Positions 1-6,409 of a stretch of 9,628 nucleotides of DNA are shown in pieces. The notes below the pieces were generated by a model. That model saw only the letters and a program-made list of their open reading frames with translations. It did no database searches and was not told the DNA's origin. Source of the stretch: Desulfatitalea sp. GTDB lineage: Bacteria; Desulfobacterota; Desulfobacteria; Desulfobacterales; Desulfosarcinaceae. The position numbers and the translations under genes were made by a program. Each line of letters opens with the position of its first letter. Position 1 is the first letter of the stretch. The stretch lies in NCBI GenBank assembly GCA_018224505.1, contig JAGTVD010000290.1, forward strand, positions 1-9,628, written 5' to 3'.

Positions 1-18
1 CTCTATTTTCTCTTTCAT
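1..18 (-). CDS. possible start of a further gene, running off the left edge
   Basis: On the minus strand an ATG at 16-18 opens MKEKIE before the window ends. The purine-rich, lysine/glutamate-rich opening looks like a real N-terminus, and the 14-bp palindrome sits immediately upstream. There is no strong ribosome site and only six codons are visible, so this is a weak call. Confidence 0.25.
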
Positions 19-32
19 TTGGTGATCACCAA
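19..32. promoter_or_regulatory. 14-bp perfect palindrome, possible operator
   Basis: TTGGTGATCACCAA is a perfect inverted repeat in the non-coding left end. TTGGT/ACCAA half-sites are seen in GntR-family operators, but the spacing and family here are guesswork. On the minus strand it lies directly before an ATG at 18, so it could also hide a weak ribosome site (GGTGA). TGGTCA-like half sequences occur at 64-69 and 125-130. Confidence 0.35.
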
Positions 33-85
33 CGATTTTCAAATGCCCTTGGCGCAACAGGGGTGGTCAGCAACTCCCCGTCTGG

Positions 86-121
86 TGGGGGGGCGCCCCG
101 CGCTCGGGGGCGCCCGTCCCA
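86..121. terminator. strong GC-rich stem-loop after the ligase gene, possible terminator
   Basis: GGGCGCCCC (91-99) and GGGGCGCCC (107-115) form a perfect 9-bp stem with a 7-nt loop. It extends by five pairs (86-90 with 117-121, one G-U) around a single bulged G at 116. It starts about 28 nt past the ligase stop, where an operon could end. On the minus strand no U-tract follows; on the plus strand a T7 run comes only 20 nt later. It may be an atypical terminator or an mRNA 3'-end stabiliser. Confidence 0.45.
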
Positions 122-149
122 CATTGGTCACCCTGAATGATTTTTTTGA

Positions 150-1658
150 CTATGCGAACTGTTCCCGCAGTAGCCGTTTAAGAATTTTGCCCGTGGGCGT
201 GCGCGGGATTTGATCGGTGAAGACCACTTGCTTGGGGGTCTTGTACCGCGCCAGTTTGTCCTGACACCAGTCGATGAGGGCTTCCTGTGTGAGGCTTTCC
301 CCCTTTTTGAGCACCACGACGGCCTTGACGGCTTCGCCCCACTTTTCGTCCGGAATGCCGATCACGCCGATGTCGGCAATGCTCGGGTGGCCGAGCAGGC
401 ACTCCTCCACTTCGGCCGGATAGATGTTCTCGCCGCCGGAGATGATCATGTCCTTCATGCGGTCCAGGATGTACAAAAATCCGTCGGCGTCCATCCTGGC
501 GATATCGCCGGTATGGAGCCACCCATCGATGATGGCCTGAGCCGTCGCTGTCGGGTTGTTGTAGTAACCCTTCATGAGGTGGGTGGTGCGCATGAGCAAC
601 TCGCCGGGCTCGTCGGGGGCGACTTGCTTGCCGGCCAGGTCCACCACCCGGATGTCGGTGTGGAAAAACGGGGGGCCGCACGAGCCGGCTTTCTGGATTG
701 CCCACTCCCCGTCAATGACCGAAGCCGGGCCTGTGCATTCGGTCAAGCCGTAGAGTTGGCGCACCTCCATTCCCTTTTCGGCAAAGGCCTTGATCAGGGG
801 CACCGGCACGGGCGCCGCGTAGACCAGGGCCAGTTTGATGGTGGACCAATCGAAGGTTTCGAATTCCGGCACAGAGCGCAGGAACATCAGCACCTGGGGC
901 ACGGAGCCGAACCAGGAAATGTGCTCGGTCTGAATCAGTTTGAGAAATTCGGCCGGTTCGAAGGCGCGCTGTAAGATCATGGTTGAACCGAAGTGGGCGC
1001 ACATGGGCACCGGCGCCATTGCGCCGATGTGAAACAGGGGCAGGGGCATCAGCATCCGGGTGCCGACATCGGTAAGCGTGGCCTTGAGGTCCACTGATGT
1101 GTGATAATAGCCGTTGTGGGTCAATTCGGCCCCTTTGGGCCGGCCAGTGGTGCCGGAGGTGTAGAGGATCGTCAGGGTATCGTCATCTCCGCCGCTGTAT
1201 TCGGGCTCGTCCGTCGGGGCGCCCTCCATGAACGCCTGGTAGGATTTGGCCCAGGCCGGTGGGCTCTCCATGATGCCGATGAAGCGCTTGGCCGGGATCT
1301 GGGTGCGGATGGCTTCGACCACCGGGGCGAATTCCTTCCCGAAGATGAGGGTCTGCGTCCCGCAGTCATTGGCGATGTAGGCCACCTCGGGAGGCGCCAG
1401 ACGATAATTCACGGGCACCATCACCACACCGATTTTAGCCAGCCCGAAGTAGAGTTCAAGATATTCGGGATCGTTCAAGGCCAGCACCGCCACACGATCC
1501 CCCTGCTTGACCCCCATCGCACGCATGGCGTTGGCAACCCGGTTGGCGCGGTCGTTCAACTCCCGATAGGAACGCCGCACATCACCCACCACGAGGGCCT
1601 CCAGTTTGGGACTCAGCATGGCCCGCTTGTAGAGCAGATAACCGATGTTGATCTTCAT
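150..1658 (-). CDS. acyl-CoA synthetase (AMP-forming fatty acid-CoA ligase)
   Basis: Activates a carboxylic acid to its CoA thioester through an acyl-adenylate; likely the entry step of the pathway. 502 residues, typical of the ANL superfamily. Motifs in order: the P-loop ILYTSGTTGRPKGAELTH (164-181), LPLFHIGA (206-213), YGLTE (303-307), GELLMRTTHLMKGYYNNP (352-369), GWLHTGDIARMD (379-390), the hinge and C-domain DRMKDMIISGGENIYPAEVEE (399-419), and PRTPTGKILKRLLREQF with the catalytic Lys491. The absence of a signal peptide suggests a cytosolic enzyme. The start at 1658 has AAAAAGGAG eight nt upstream. It stops with TAG at a normal family length, so amber codons act as stops in this genome at least here. 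It is the last clear gene of the operon, comparable to atuH of pseudomonads; the chain specificity cannot be read from the sequence. Confidence 0.95.
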   Translation of the reverse strand: MKINIGYLLYKRAMLSPKLEALVVGDVRRSYRELNDRANRVANAMRAMGVKQGDRVAVLALNDPEYLELYFGLAKIGVVMVPVNYRLAPPEVAYIANDCGTQTLIFGKEFAPVVEAIRTQIPAKRFIGIMESPPAWAKSYQAFMEGAPTDEPEYSGGDDDTLTILYTSGTTGRPKGAELTHNGYYHTSVDLKATLTDVGTRMLMPLPLFHIGAMAPVPMCAHFGSTMILQRAFEPAEFLKLIQTEHISWFGSVPQVLMFLRSVPEFETFDWSTIKLALVYAAPVPVPLIKAFAEKGMEVRQLYGLTECTGPASVIDGEWAIQKAGSCGPPFFHTDIRVVDLAGKQVAPDEPGELLMRTTHLMKGYYNNPTATAQAIIDGWLHTGDIARMDADGFLYILDRMKDMIISGGENIYPAEVEECLLGHPSIADIGVIGIPDEKWGEAVKAVVVLKKGESLTQEALIDWCQDKLARYKTPKQVVFTDQIPRTPTGKILKRLLREQFA

Positions 1659-1734
1659 GACTCCAGCTCCTTTTTAAATGGTTTAATGGTTCTGGAACCT
1701 GCGTACGTTTATGGAGCGCCAAATATTTCCGGTG
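1659..1734 (-). other. 76-nt gap between dehydrogenase and ligase genes
   Basis: The longest gap in the operon. It holds a small inverted repeat GGTTC-TG-GAACC (1688-1699), two adjacent copies of AATGGTT (1677-1683 and 1685-1691 on the plus strand) and, next to the ligase, the ribosome site AAAAAGGAG (1667-1675) eight nt before the ATG. The stem lacks a following U-tract, so I do not call a terminator, and no convincing promoter is visible. Confidence 0.4.
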
Positions 1735-2886
1735 TCAAAACCCTTCGAGTTTGGCGATGATATCGCTCATGACTTCACTGGCGCCCGCCCCGATGGAGAT
1801 CAGCCGGGCATCCCGGAAGAACCGGGAGACCCGCATCTCGTTCATGAACCCCATGCCGCCGTGCATTTGCAGGCAGCCGTCGGCCACCTGGTTCAGAACC
1901 CGCCCGCCTATCAATTTTCCCATGGAGATCTCACGGGTGGCGTCCTGGCCAGCCATCTTCAGGCGCACGATGTGGTAGGTGAGCTGCCGCAGGCACTCGA
2001 TCTCGCTGAGCCAGTCCACCAGGCGATGGCGCAGGACCTGCTTTTTGATCAGCGGTTTGCCGAAAACGAGACGACCCTGGATATAGGTCACGGTTTCACG
2101 GATCATCTCTTCGGCGCCGATGTAGCAGATGGGCAGGGCCGAGAAGCGCTCGTGCTGAAACTGCTTCATCTGATAGATGAACCCTTCGCCTTCCTGGCCA
2201 ATGAGGTTCTCGGCCGGAATGCGCAGGTCGTCGAAGTAGAGTTCGGCCGTATCGCTGCTGCGCATGCCCAGCTTGTCGAGTTTCTTGCTGATCTTGAATC
2301 CGGGCAGATCGGTGGGCACCACGAAGAGGCTGAAGGAATGATACCCCGGCGCATCGCTGGTGCGGGCCAGGAGTGTCAGGAAGTCGGCCTGGGTGCCGTT
2401 GGTGATATACGTCTTCGAGCCGTTGAGCACGTAACTGTCGCCGTCCCGCTTGGCGAAAGTCTTGAGCGCCGCCACATCCGATCCGGCGTCGGGTTCGGTG
2501 ACGGCGATGGCGCCCACCATTTCCCCGCGGATGGCCGGGCGCAGATACGTCTGCTTCTGATACTCGCTGCCGAACTCGGCAATAGCCGGTGTCGCCATGT
2601 TGGTCTGGACGGCGATGGCCATGGGCACCCCGCCGCAGCGTGCGCGGGCGATCTCCTCGAGCATCACCGTCTCGTACCAGTAGTCCAGGCCTTCTCCGCC
2701 GTATTTTTCGTCGTAGCGGATGCCCAGGAATCCGAGTTCGCCCATTTCCTTGAACAGCTCGTGCAGCGGCGCGGCCCCCTTTTCCTCCCATTCATCGATG
2801 AAAGGGTTGATGCGTTTATTCACGAAAGCACGCACCGCCGCGCGCACCTGCTCGTGTTCTTTGGTGAAATACAAATTCTGGCTCAT
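1735..2886 (-). CDS. acyl-CoA dehydrogenase, isovaleryl/long-chain type
   Basis: FAD enzyme introducing a trans-2,3 double bond into an acyl-CoA, passing electrons to electron-transfer flavoprotein. 383 residues, standard length. Visible are the N-terminal helical domain (1-120), the signature GAIAVTEPDAGSD (125-137), NGSKTYITNG (155-164), LGMRSSDTAELYFDD (206-220) and the C-terminal MHGGMGF and RFFRDARL stretches. Near the C-terminus, where MCAD-type enzymes have the catalytic Glu (EGTSE), the sequence is IGAGASE with Ala367. A Glu in QHERFSAL (Glu246) is placed like the catalytic base of isovaleryl-CoA and long-chain dehydrogenases. That fits a branched or isoprenoid substrate, as in AtuD or LiuA. 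The start at 2886 overlaps the upstream stop (ATGA), has GGGAG seven nt upstream, and gives the family N-terminus. Longer in-frame extension would read into the preceding gene. Confidence 0.94.
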   Translation of the reverse strand: MSQNLYFTKEHEQVRAAVRAFVNKRINPFIDEWEEKGAAPLHELFKEMGELGFLGIRYDEKYGGEGLDYWYETVMLEEIARARCGGVPMAIAVQTNMATPAIAEFGSEYQKQTYLRPAIRGEMVGAIAVTEPDAGSDVAALKTFAKRDGDSYVLNGSKTYITNGTQADFLTLLARTSDAPGYHSFSLFVVPTDLPGFKISKKLDKLGMRSSDTAELYFDDLRIPAENLIGQEGEGFIYQMKQFQHERFSALPICYIGAEEMIRETVTYIQGRLVFGKPLIKKQVLRHRLVDWLSEIECLRQLTYHIVRLKMAGQDATREISMGKLIGGRVLNQVADGCLQMHGGMGFMNEMRVSRFFRDARLISIGAGASEVMSDIIAKLEGF

Positions 2887-3701
2887 GCTGTGTCTCCCTT
2901 TTGCTGCCGCGTGACCCGGGTCCCTGGGGCCGGGCCCAGCGTGGGCGGTCCGGCGAAGCATTGGGCCACCTCCATCCATTTGCGGGCGACATCGCCGATG
3001 ACCACCAGGGCAGTGTCGTCCACATGGCGCCGCTGGGTTGCCACCAAGCAAAAATCCACGGCCGAGCCGCTGATGCGTTGGGCCGCGGCCGCATCACCCC
3101 AGGTCCAGATTTCGCCGGAGGGCGCGGTCAGTTCGACGCGCACCGGGGTTTCGGGAATTTGCAGGTCCCGGTTGGCGAAGCTCCAGCCGAAGGTGACGAC
3201 ACCCAGATGGGCGATATGGCGCAACCCCGGGCCGGCAGTGCGATCGACATTCAGGACATCATAGACATCCTGGCCGTGGGCCCAGGTCTCCATGAGCCGG
3301 GCGCTGGCGAACGAGCGCGCGCTCATGGGCGGCCCGTACCACGGCAGGCGCGCCTTGGGGGTCAGTCGCGCCAGGGCGTCGAGCAGTTGCCTGCGCTCCT
3401 GCCGCCACCAGGCGAGCAGATCACCGGTGGACATGGCCCGCCCCTTGGCCAGCGTAAATTCGGTGGCTTCGTCCATGTGCTTGAAGCGGCCCAGATCCTC
3501 CACCAGGTGGCGCTGGAATGCGGCGGGATCGGTGGCGGACAAGCGGGCTGTGTGGTCGAAGTAGGCCAGGTGGCAAATCTCATCCTTGACCGTCCAGTTG
3601 CCGCAGGGCGCCAGGGTTTCCCAAGTGGCGGGGACAAGATCGCTCACCAGGGCATCCAGGCTGTTTTGCTCCCAAGCCAGATCGGCGCATATCGTTTTCA
3701 T
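2883..3701 (-). CDS. TIGR03084-type protein with maleylpyruvate isomerase/DinB-like metal-binding N-terminus
   Basis: 272 residues, function unknown. The N-terminal four-helix part (1 to about 150) has NWTVKDEICHLAYFD (35-49) and ARLMETWAHGQDVYD (134-148). His44, Glu138 and His142 sit where mycothiol-dependent maleylpyruvate isomerase and DinB-fold proteins bind a divalent metal. The C-terminal part includes LRHIAHLGVVTFGWSFANR (160-178), VRVELTAPSGEIWTWG (187-202) and a final AQCFAGPP. This combination is what I recognise as the TIGR03084 family, best known from actinobacteria. Its ATG overlaps the atuA stop (ATGA), and the ribosome site AAGGAG lies within the last atuA codons. Its own TGA overlaps the dehydrogenase ATG. 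Such double coupling suggests it is made in step with both and works on the same pathway, perhaps as a thiol- or metal-dependent enzyme; that role is inference. Confidence 0.82.
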   Translation of the reverse strand: MKTICADLAWEQNSLDALVSDLVPATWETLAPCGNWTVKDEICHLAYFDHTARLSATDPAAFQRHLVEDLGRFKHMDEATEFTLAKGRAMSTGDLLAWWRQERRQLLDALARLTPKARLPWYGPPMSARSFASARLMETWAHGQDVYDVLNVDRTAGPGLRHIAHLGVVTFGWSFANRDLQIPETPVRVELTAPSGEIWTWGDAAAAQRISGSAVDFCLVATQRRHVDDTALVVIGDVARKWMEVAQCFAGPPTLGPAPGTRVTRQQKGDTA

Positions 3702-5488
3702 CGATTCTCCTTGTTTTCCGGAAAGGTCACCAGGATCGAGGCGGGCATTTCCACAATTTTCGCCCGCAGGTATTCCCCCAGGGTCTTGGCTTGTGGATCG
3801 CTGCGCACCGACGCCGCCACGCCGTCGCCCAGCAGCCCGCGGATGTAGAAATTGAGCGCAAGCAGGTTGGGCAGTTCATAGCGTTCGATGGCAAAAGGCG
3901 CGCAATCGGGCAGCAGCGCCTTGAGGCGCTCGGTGGTCAGAAAGCGTTGCAGGAACGCATAGGCTTCCGGCGTCCGGCCCCAGATGCCGAGGTTGGCATT
4001 ACCGCCTTTGTCGCCGGAGCGTGTGGCAAAGGCCCGCCCCAGAGGGGCCTGGACGGTTTTCCCGCCTGGAACCGCCAGATTCTGGGGTTTTTCGGTGGAC
4101 ACTGTAAAGGGCTCGCAGACCACGGCGGCCTCGATCACCTCGGCCGGCCGTCCTTCGATGCAGACCGTCTGATGGATGTGGCGGTTTGCAACCAGCGCAG
4201 GCCAATGCACCACCGCCGGCGCCCCGGTAGTGGGCGGCGAAGTCAAGGTGAAGCCGGGAATGCTGGCCAGGGCCATCTCCACCACTTTGGCCGAAAAACC
4301 TTTACCGACCTTGTCGGCATCCGGGTCCATCACCGTGATGCGCAGATAGGCAAAGGCTTCGTCGTTGCTGGCCGGATCGCTTTTTTCGGAATGCACAAGC
4401 TGCACGTCCACCGTCTGGAACCGCTCGCGGCCGCCCAGGCTGTCGAACAGGGTTTGAGTGACGATCTCGGCCTTGCGGTCGATGTCCAGGCCGGTCAGGA
4501 CCACGGTCATGGAATTCTTGTGCCCGCCCAGCGTGTTGATGCAGACCTTGGTGGTCGCAGGGGGCGGTTCGCCCCGCGTGCCCGTGCCGCGCACCCGGTC
4601 GGGCCCCGCCTGGGTCAGCGAAAGGGTGTCGAAGCGCACTGCCACGTCCGGGGTCAGGTAGGTGGGGGCGGCGATTTCGTAAAGCAGCTGGGCGGTCACT
4701 GTGCCTACCGACACCAATCCGCCGGTGCCGGGGTGCTTGGTGATGACAAAGCTGCCGTCGGCATGCATCTCGGCGATGGGAAATCCCACATTGCGGTAGG
4801 AAGGCACTTCGTGGATAAACGAATAGTTGCCGCCCGTAGCCTGGGCGCCGCACTCGATGATGTGCCCGGCGGCGTAAGCTCCGGCCAACGGGTCCCAGTC
4901 GGTGCGCCGCCAACCGAAGTGCCAGGCGCAGGGCCCGGCCACCAGGGCGGCGTCGGCCACGCGACCGCAGACCACAATGTCCGCTCCCTGCGCCAGGGCC
5001 GCGGCGATCCCCCAGGCACCCAGGTAGGCATTGGCCGAAATGGGAACGGCCCCGGCATCGGCCAGGCGGATGCCTTTGTCCATATGGGTGAAGGGTTCAC
5101 CCGCCTGCTGGAGTTCCGCCAGACGCGGCATCAGATCGTCGCCTTCGATATAGGCGATCCTGGGTGAAAGACCGAGCGCCTGGGCGACGGCCTGCAGCGC
5201 CCGGGCCAGGGCCGCCGGGTTCAGCCCGCCGGCGTTGGAGACCACGCGTATGCCGCTTTCCAGACATGGTCCCATCACGGCTTCCATCTGTTTGAGAAAA
5301 GTGGGGACGTAACCGCCCTCGGGCGATTTGAGTCTTTTCTGAAGCAGAATCGCCATGGTCAGTTCAGCCAGGAAATCCCCTGTGAGTACATCGATGGGGC
5401 CGCCTTGAACCATTTCCCTGGCCGCCGACAGGCGGTCGCCGAAAAAGCCGCTGCAATTGGCAATGATCAGTTTTTCATGATCGCCCAT
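3698..5488 (-). CDS. atuA: AtuA family protein (DUF1446), acyclic terpene utilization type
   Basis: 596 residues, the usual size for AtuA-like proteins, which are needed for citronellol/geraniol breakdown in Pseudomonas but have no established biochemical activity. The large N-terminal AtuA/DUF1446 domain (about 6-460) contains ANCSGFFGDRLSAAREMV (10-27), DVLTGDFLAELTMAIL, VVSNAGGLNP (82-91), GRVADAALVAGP (175-186), ECGAQATGGNYS (212-223) and KHPGTGGLVSVGTVTAQLLYE (251-271). A smaller C-terminal domain (about 480-585) carries ARSGDKGGNANLGIW-like residues (here ATRSGDKGGNANLGIW) and LGEYLRAKIVEMP. The cytosolic location is inferred from lack of signal or membrane segments. The start at 5488 gives the family N-terminus (MGDHEKLIIANCSGFF); the frame opens 47 codons earlier only at a TTG, through DNA that encodes the remnant gene in another frame. 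The stop overlaps the next start as ATGA. The symbol denotes family membership, not proven orthology. Confidence 0.9.
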   Translation of the reverse strand: MGDHEKLIIANCSGFFGDRLSAAREMVQGGPIDVLTGDFLAELTMAILLQKRLKSPEGGYVPTFLKQMEAVMGPCLESGIRVVSNAGGLNPAALARALQAVAQALGLSPRIAYIEGDDLMPRLAELQQAGEPFTHMDKGIRLADAGAVPISANAYLGAWGIAAALAQGADIVVCGRVADAALVAGPCAWHFGWRRTDWDPLAGAYAAGHIIECGAQATGGNYSFIHEVPSYRNVGFPIAEMHADGSFVITKHPGTGGLVSVGTVTAQLLYEIAAPTYLTPDVAVRFDTLSLTQAGPDRVRGTGTRGEPPPATTKVCINTLGGHKNSMTVVLTGLDIDRKAEIVTQTLFDSLGGRERFQTVDVQLVHSEKSDPASNDEAFAYLRITVMDPDADKVGKGFSAKVVEMALASIPGFTLTSPPTTGAPAVVHWPALVANRHIHQTVCIEGRPAEVIEAAVVCEPFTVSTEKPQNLAVPGGKTVQAPLGRAFATRSGDKGGNANLGIWGRTPEAYAFLQRFLTTERLKALLPDCAPFAIERYELPNLLALNFYIRGLLGDGVAASVRSDPQAKTLGEYLRAKIVEMPASILVTFPENKENR

Positions 5489-5492
5489 GGTG

Positions 5493-5624
5493 TCACCATC
5501 CTTGGTTGCGGTACCCGATGACAGCCCCGTCGCCGATGACGACGTTACCGATGACCTGGGCCAGCTCGCTGACATAAGTCCCTTTGCCGATGGACGGGGT
5601 GTGGCCTTCGAAGCGATACAGCAT
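5493..5624 (-). pseudogene. truncated N-terminus of a gamma-carbonic-anhydrase-like (PaaY/CaiE type) hexapeptide-repeat protein
   Basis: A 43-codon frame between the hydratase and atuA, too short for routine gene calling. It starts MLYRFEGHTPSIGKGTY and continues, after a Val-Ser-Glu stretch, with VIGNVVIGDGAVIG. This is the opening of gamma-carbonic-anhydrase-family left-handed beta-helix proteins: a short N-terminal strand, G-x-x-P-x-I-G, then hexapeptide turns. Family members are about 170-200 residues. Here the similarity stops at about residue 37, and YRNQGW and TGA follow, four nt before the atuA start. No room exists for the missing roughly 130 or more residues (metal His ligands, rest of helix), so the remainder was probably deleted. 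A GGAG lies 10 nt upstream of the ATG, so it may still be translated, perhaps as a leader coupled to atuA. I did the translation by hand; the family match is by recognition only. Confidence 0.62.
5499..5503 (-). promoter_or_regulatory. ribosome binding site of the AtuA-family gene, inside the hexapeptide remnant
   Basis: AAGGA on the minus strand lies 10 nt before the ATG at 5488, and a second weak match (GGTGA) is nearer. It falls within the last codons of the 43-codon remnant, so initiation of atuA is likely coupled to translation ending there. It supports the 5488 start over the TTG at 5629. Confidence 0.45.
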
Positions 5625-5629
5625 GGCAA

Positions 5630-6409
5630 TCATTCTCCTTTGAATTGCGGGGGCCGTTTTTCCAGAAAAGCGGTGATGCCTTCCCGGGCATCCTGCGTTC
5701 CGGCCACCGCCGCCAGTTGACGGCCCAGAAAGCGTACAGCCTCGGCCAGGGGCATCTGCTCGGCGGCGGCAAAGGCCGTCTTGCCCAGCGTAAGGCCGAT
5801 GGGGCTCTTGGCGGCCAGGTCAGCGAGCACCCGGTCCACCTCGGCGTCAAAATCGGCATCCGGCACGACCCGGGTCACCAGCCCCATCGAAAGGGCCTGG
5901 ACGGCGGTGAGGCGCTGGCCGAGCAAGATCATCTCCATGGCCTTTTTGCGCGGCACGTTGCGGAAAATCAGGGCCCCGATCATCATGGGGAACAGCCCGA
6001 CGTTGACCTCGGGGGTACCGAATTGGGCTGACGCTTTGGCGACCACGATGTCGCAGGCGAGCATGAAACCGGTGCCGCCGGCCAGACAGTGGCCGTTGAC
6101 CCGCGCCACGGTGGGCTTGGAAAAATCCGCCAGACGGCTGATGAGCCGGGCATAGCTGTCGAAGTGGCCGCGGCGGTCGACCTCGTCGTCCTGCATACCG
6201 CCGCCCAGGTCGGCCCCCGAGCAGAAGGCCTTGTCGCCGGCGCCGGTGATGCAGACCACGCGCGCATCGGCATCTGCCTGGGCCTGGTCCAGGGCCGCAT
6301 GGAACAGCTCCACCGCTTCGGGGGTGATGGCGTTGCGCATGGCGGCCCGATTGATGGTGATGGTGGCCACTTGCCGTTCGACCCGGTAGATCAAATCCTT
6401 TTCAGTCAT
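5630..6409 (-). CDS. enoyl-CoA hydratase/isomerase family protein
   Basis: Crotonase-fold protein, 259 residues, the usual length. In context it would hydrate the carboxylated enoyl-CoA (3-methylglutaconyl- or isohexenylglutaconyl-CoA type). The first oxyanion-hole segment is ITGAGDKAFCSGADLGG (54-70) and the second is VNGHCLAGGTGFMLACD (104-120). Glu134 in GTPEVNVGLFPMM matches the second catalytic Glu of rat crotonase (Glu164). The residue 20 positions earlier, where crotonase has Glu144, is Gly114. The single-Glu arrangement means the exact reaction is uncertain: hydratase, isomerase or another crotonase chemistry. The start ATG at 6409 overlaps the carrier stop by one base and has a strong AAGGAGG six nt upstream. 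The gene ends in TGA, five nt before the ATG of a short hexapeptide-protein remnant, and its last codons (AAGGAGAA) provide the ribosome binding site for it. Confidence 0.9.
   Translation of the reverse strand: MTEKDLIYRVERQVATITINRAAMRNAITPEAVELFHAALDQAQADADARVVCITGAGDKAFCSGADLGGGMQDDEVDRRGHFDSYARLISRLADFSKPTVARVNGHCLAGGTGFMLACDIVVAKASAQFGTPEVNVGLFPMMIGALIFRNVPRKKAMEMILLGQRLTAVQALSMGLVTRVVPDADFDAEVDRVLADLAAKSPIGLTLGKTAFAAAEQMPLAEAVRFLGRQLAAVAGTQDAREGITAFLEKRPPQFKGE

Noticed and set aside
2887..3051. Longer start for the acyl-CoA dehydrogenase
   Set aside because: The added residues are out-of-frame translation of the TIGR03084 gene; the ATG at 2886 has a ribosome site and gives the normal N-terminus.
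1711..3264. 517-codon open frame on the plus strand
   Set aside because: It runs antisense to the dehydrogenase and the TIGR03084 gene, both of which have clear family motifs and ribosome sites. Its His/Gly/Ala-rich translation shows no family features; it is a by-product of high GC at third positions.
3791..5167. 458-codon open frame on the plus strand
   Set aside because: Antisense to the AtuA-family gene, with a low-complexity translation and no recognisable domain.
5489..5629. 47-codon N-terminal extension of the AtuA-family gene from a TTG codon
   Set aside because: The extension is Ser/Ala/Thr-rich, unlike AtuA proteins, and the same DNA encodes a hexapeptide-family N-terminus in another frame. 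The ATG at 5488 gives the expected protein start.
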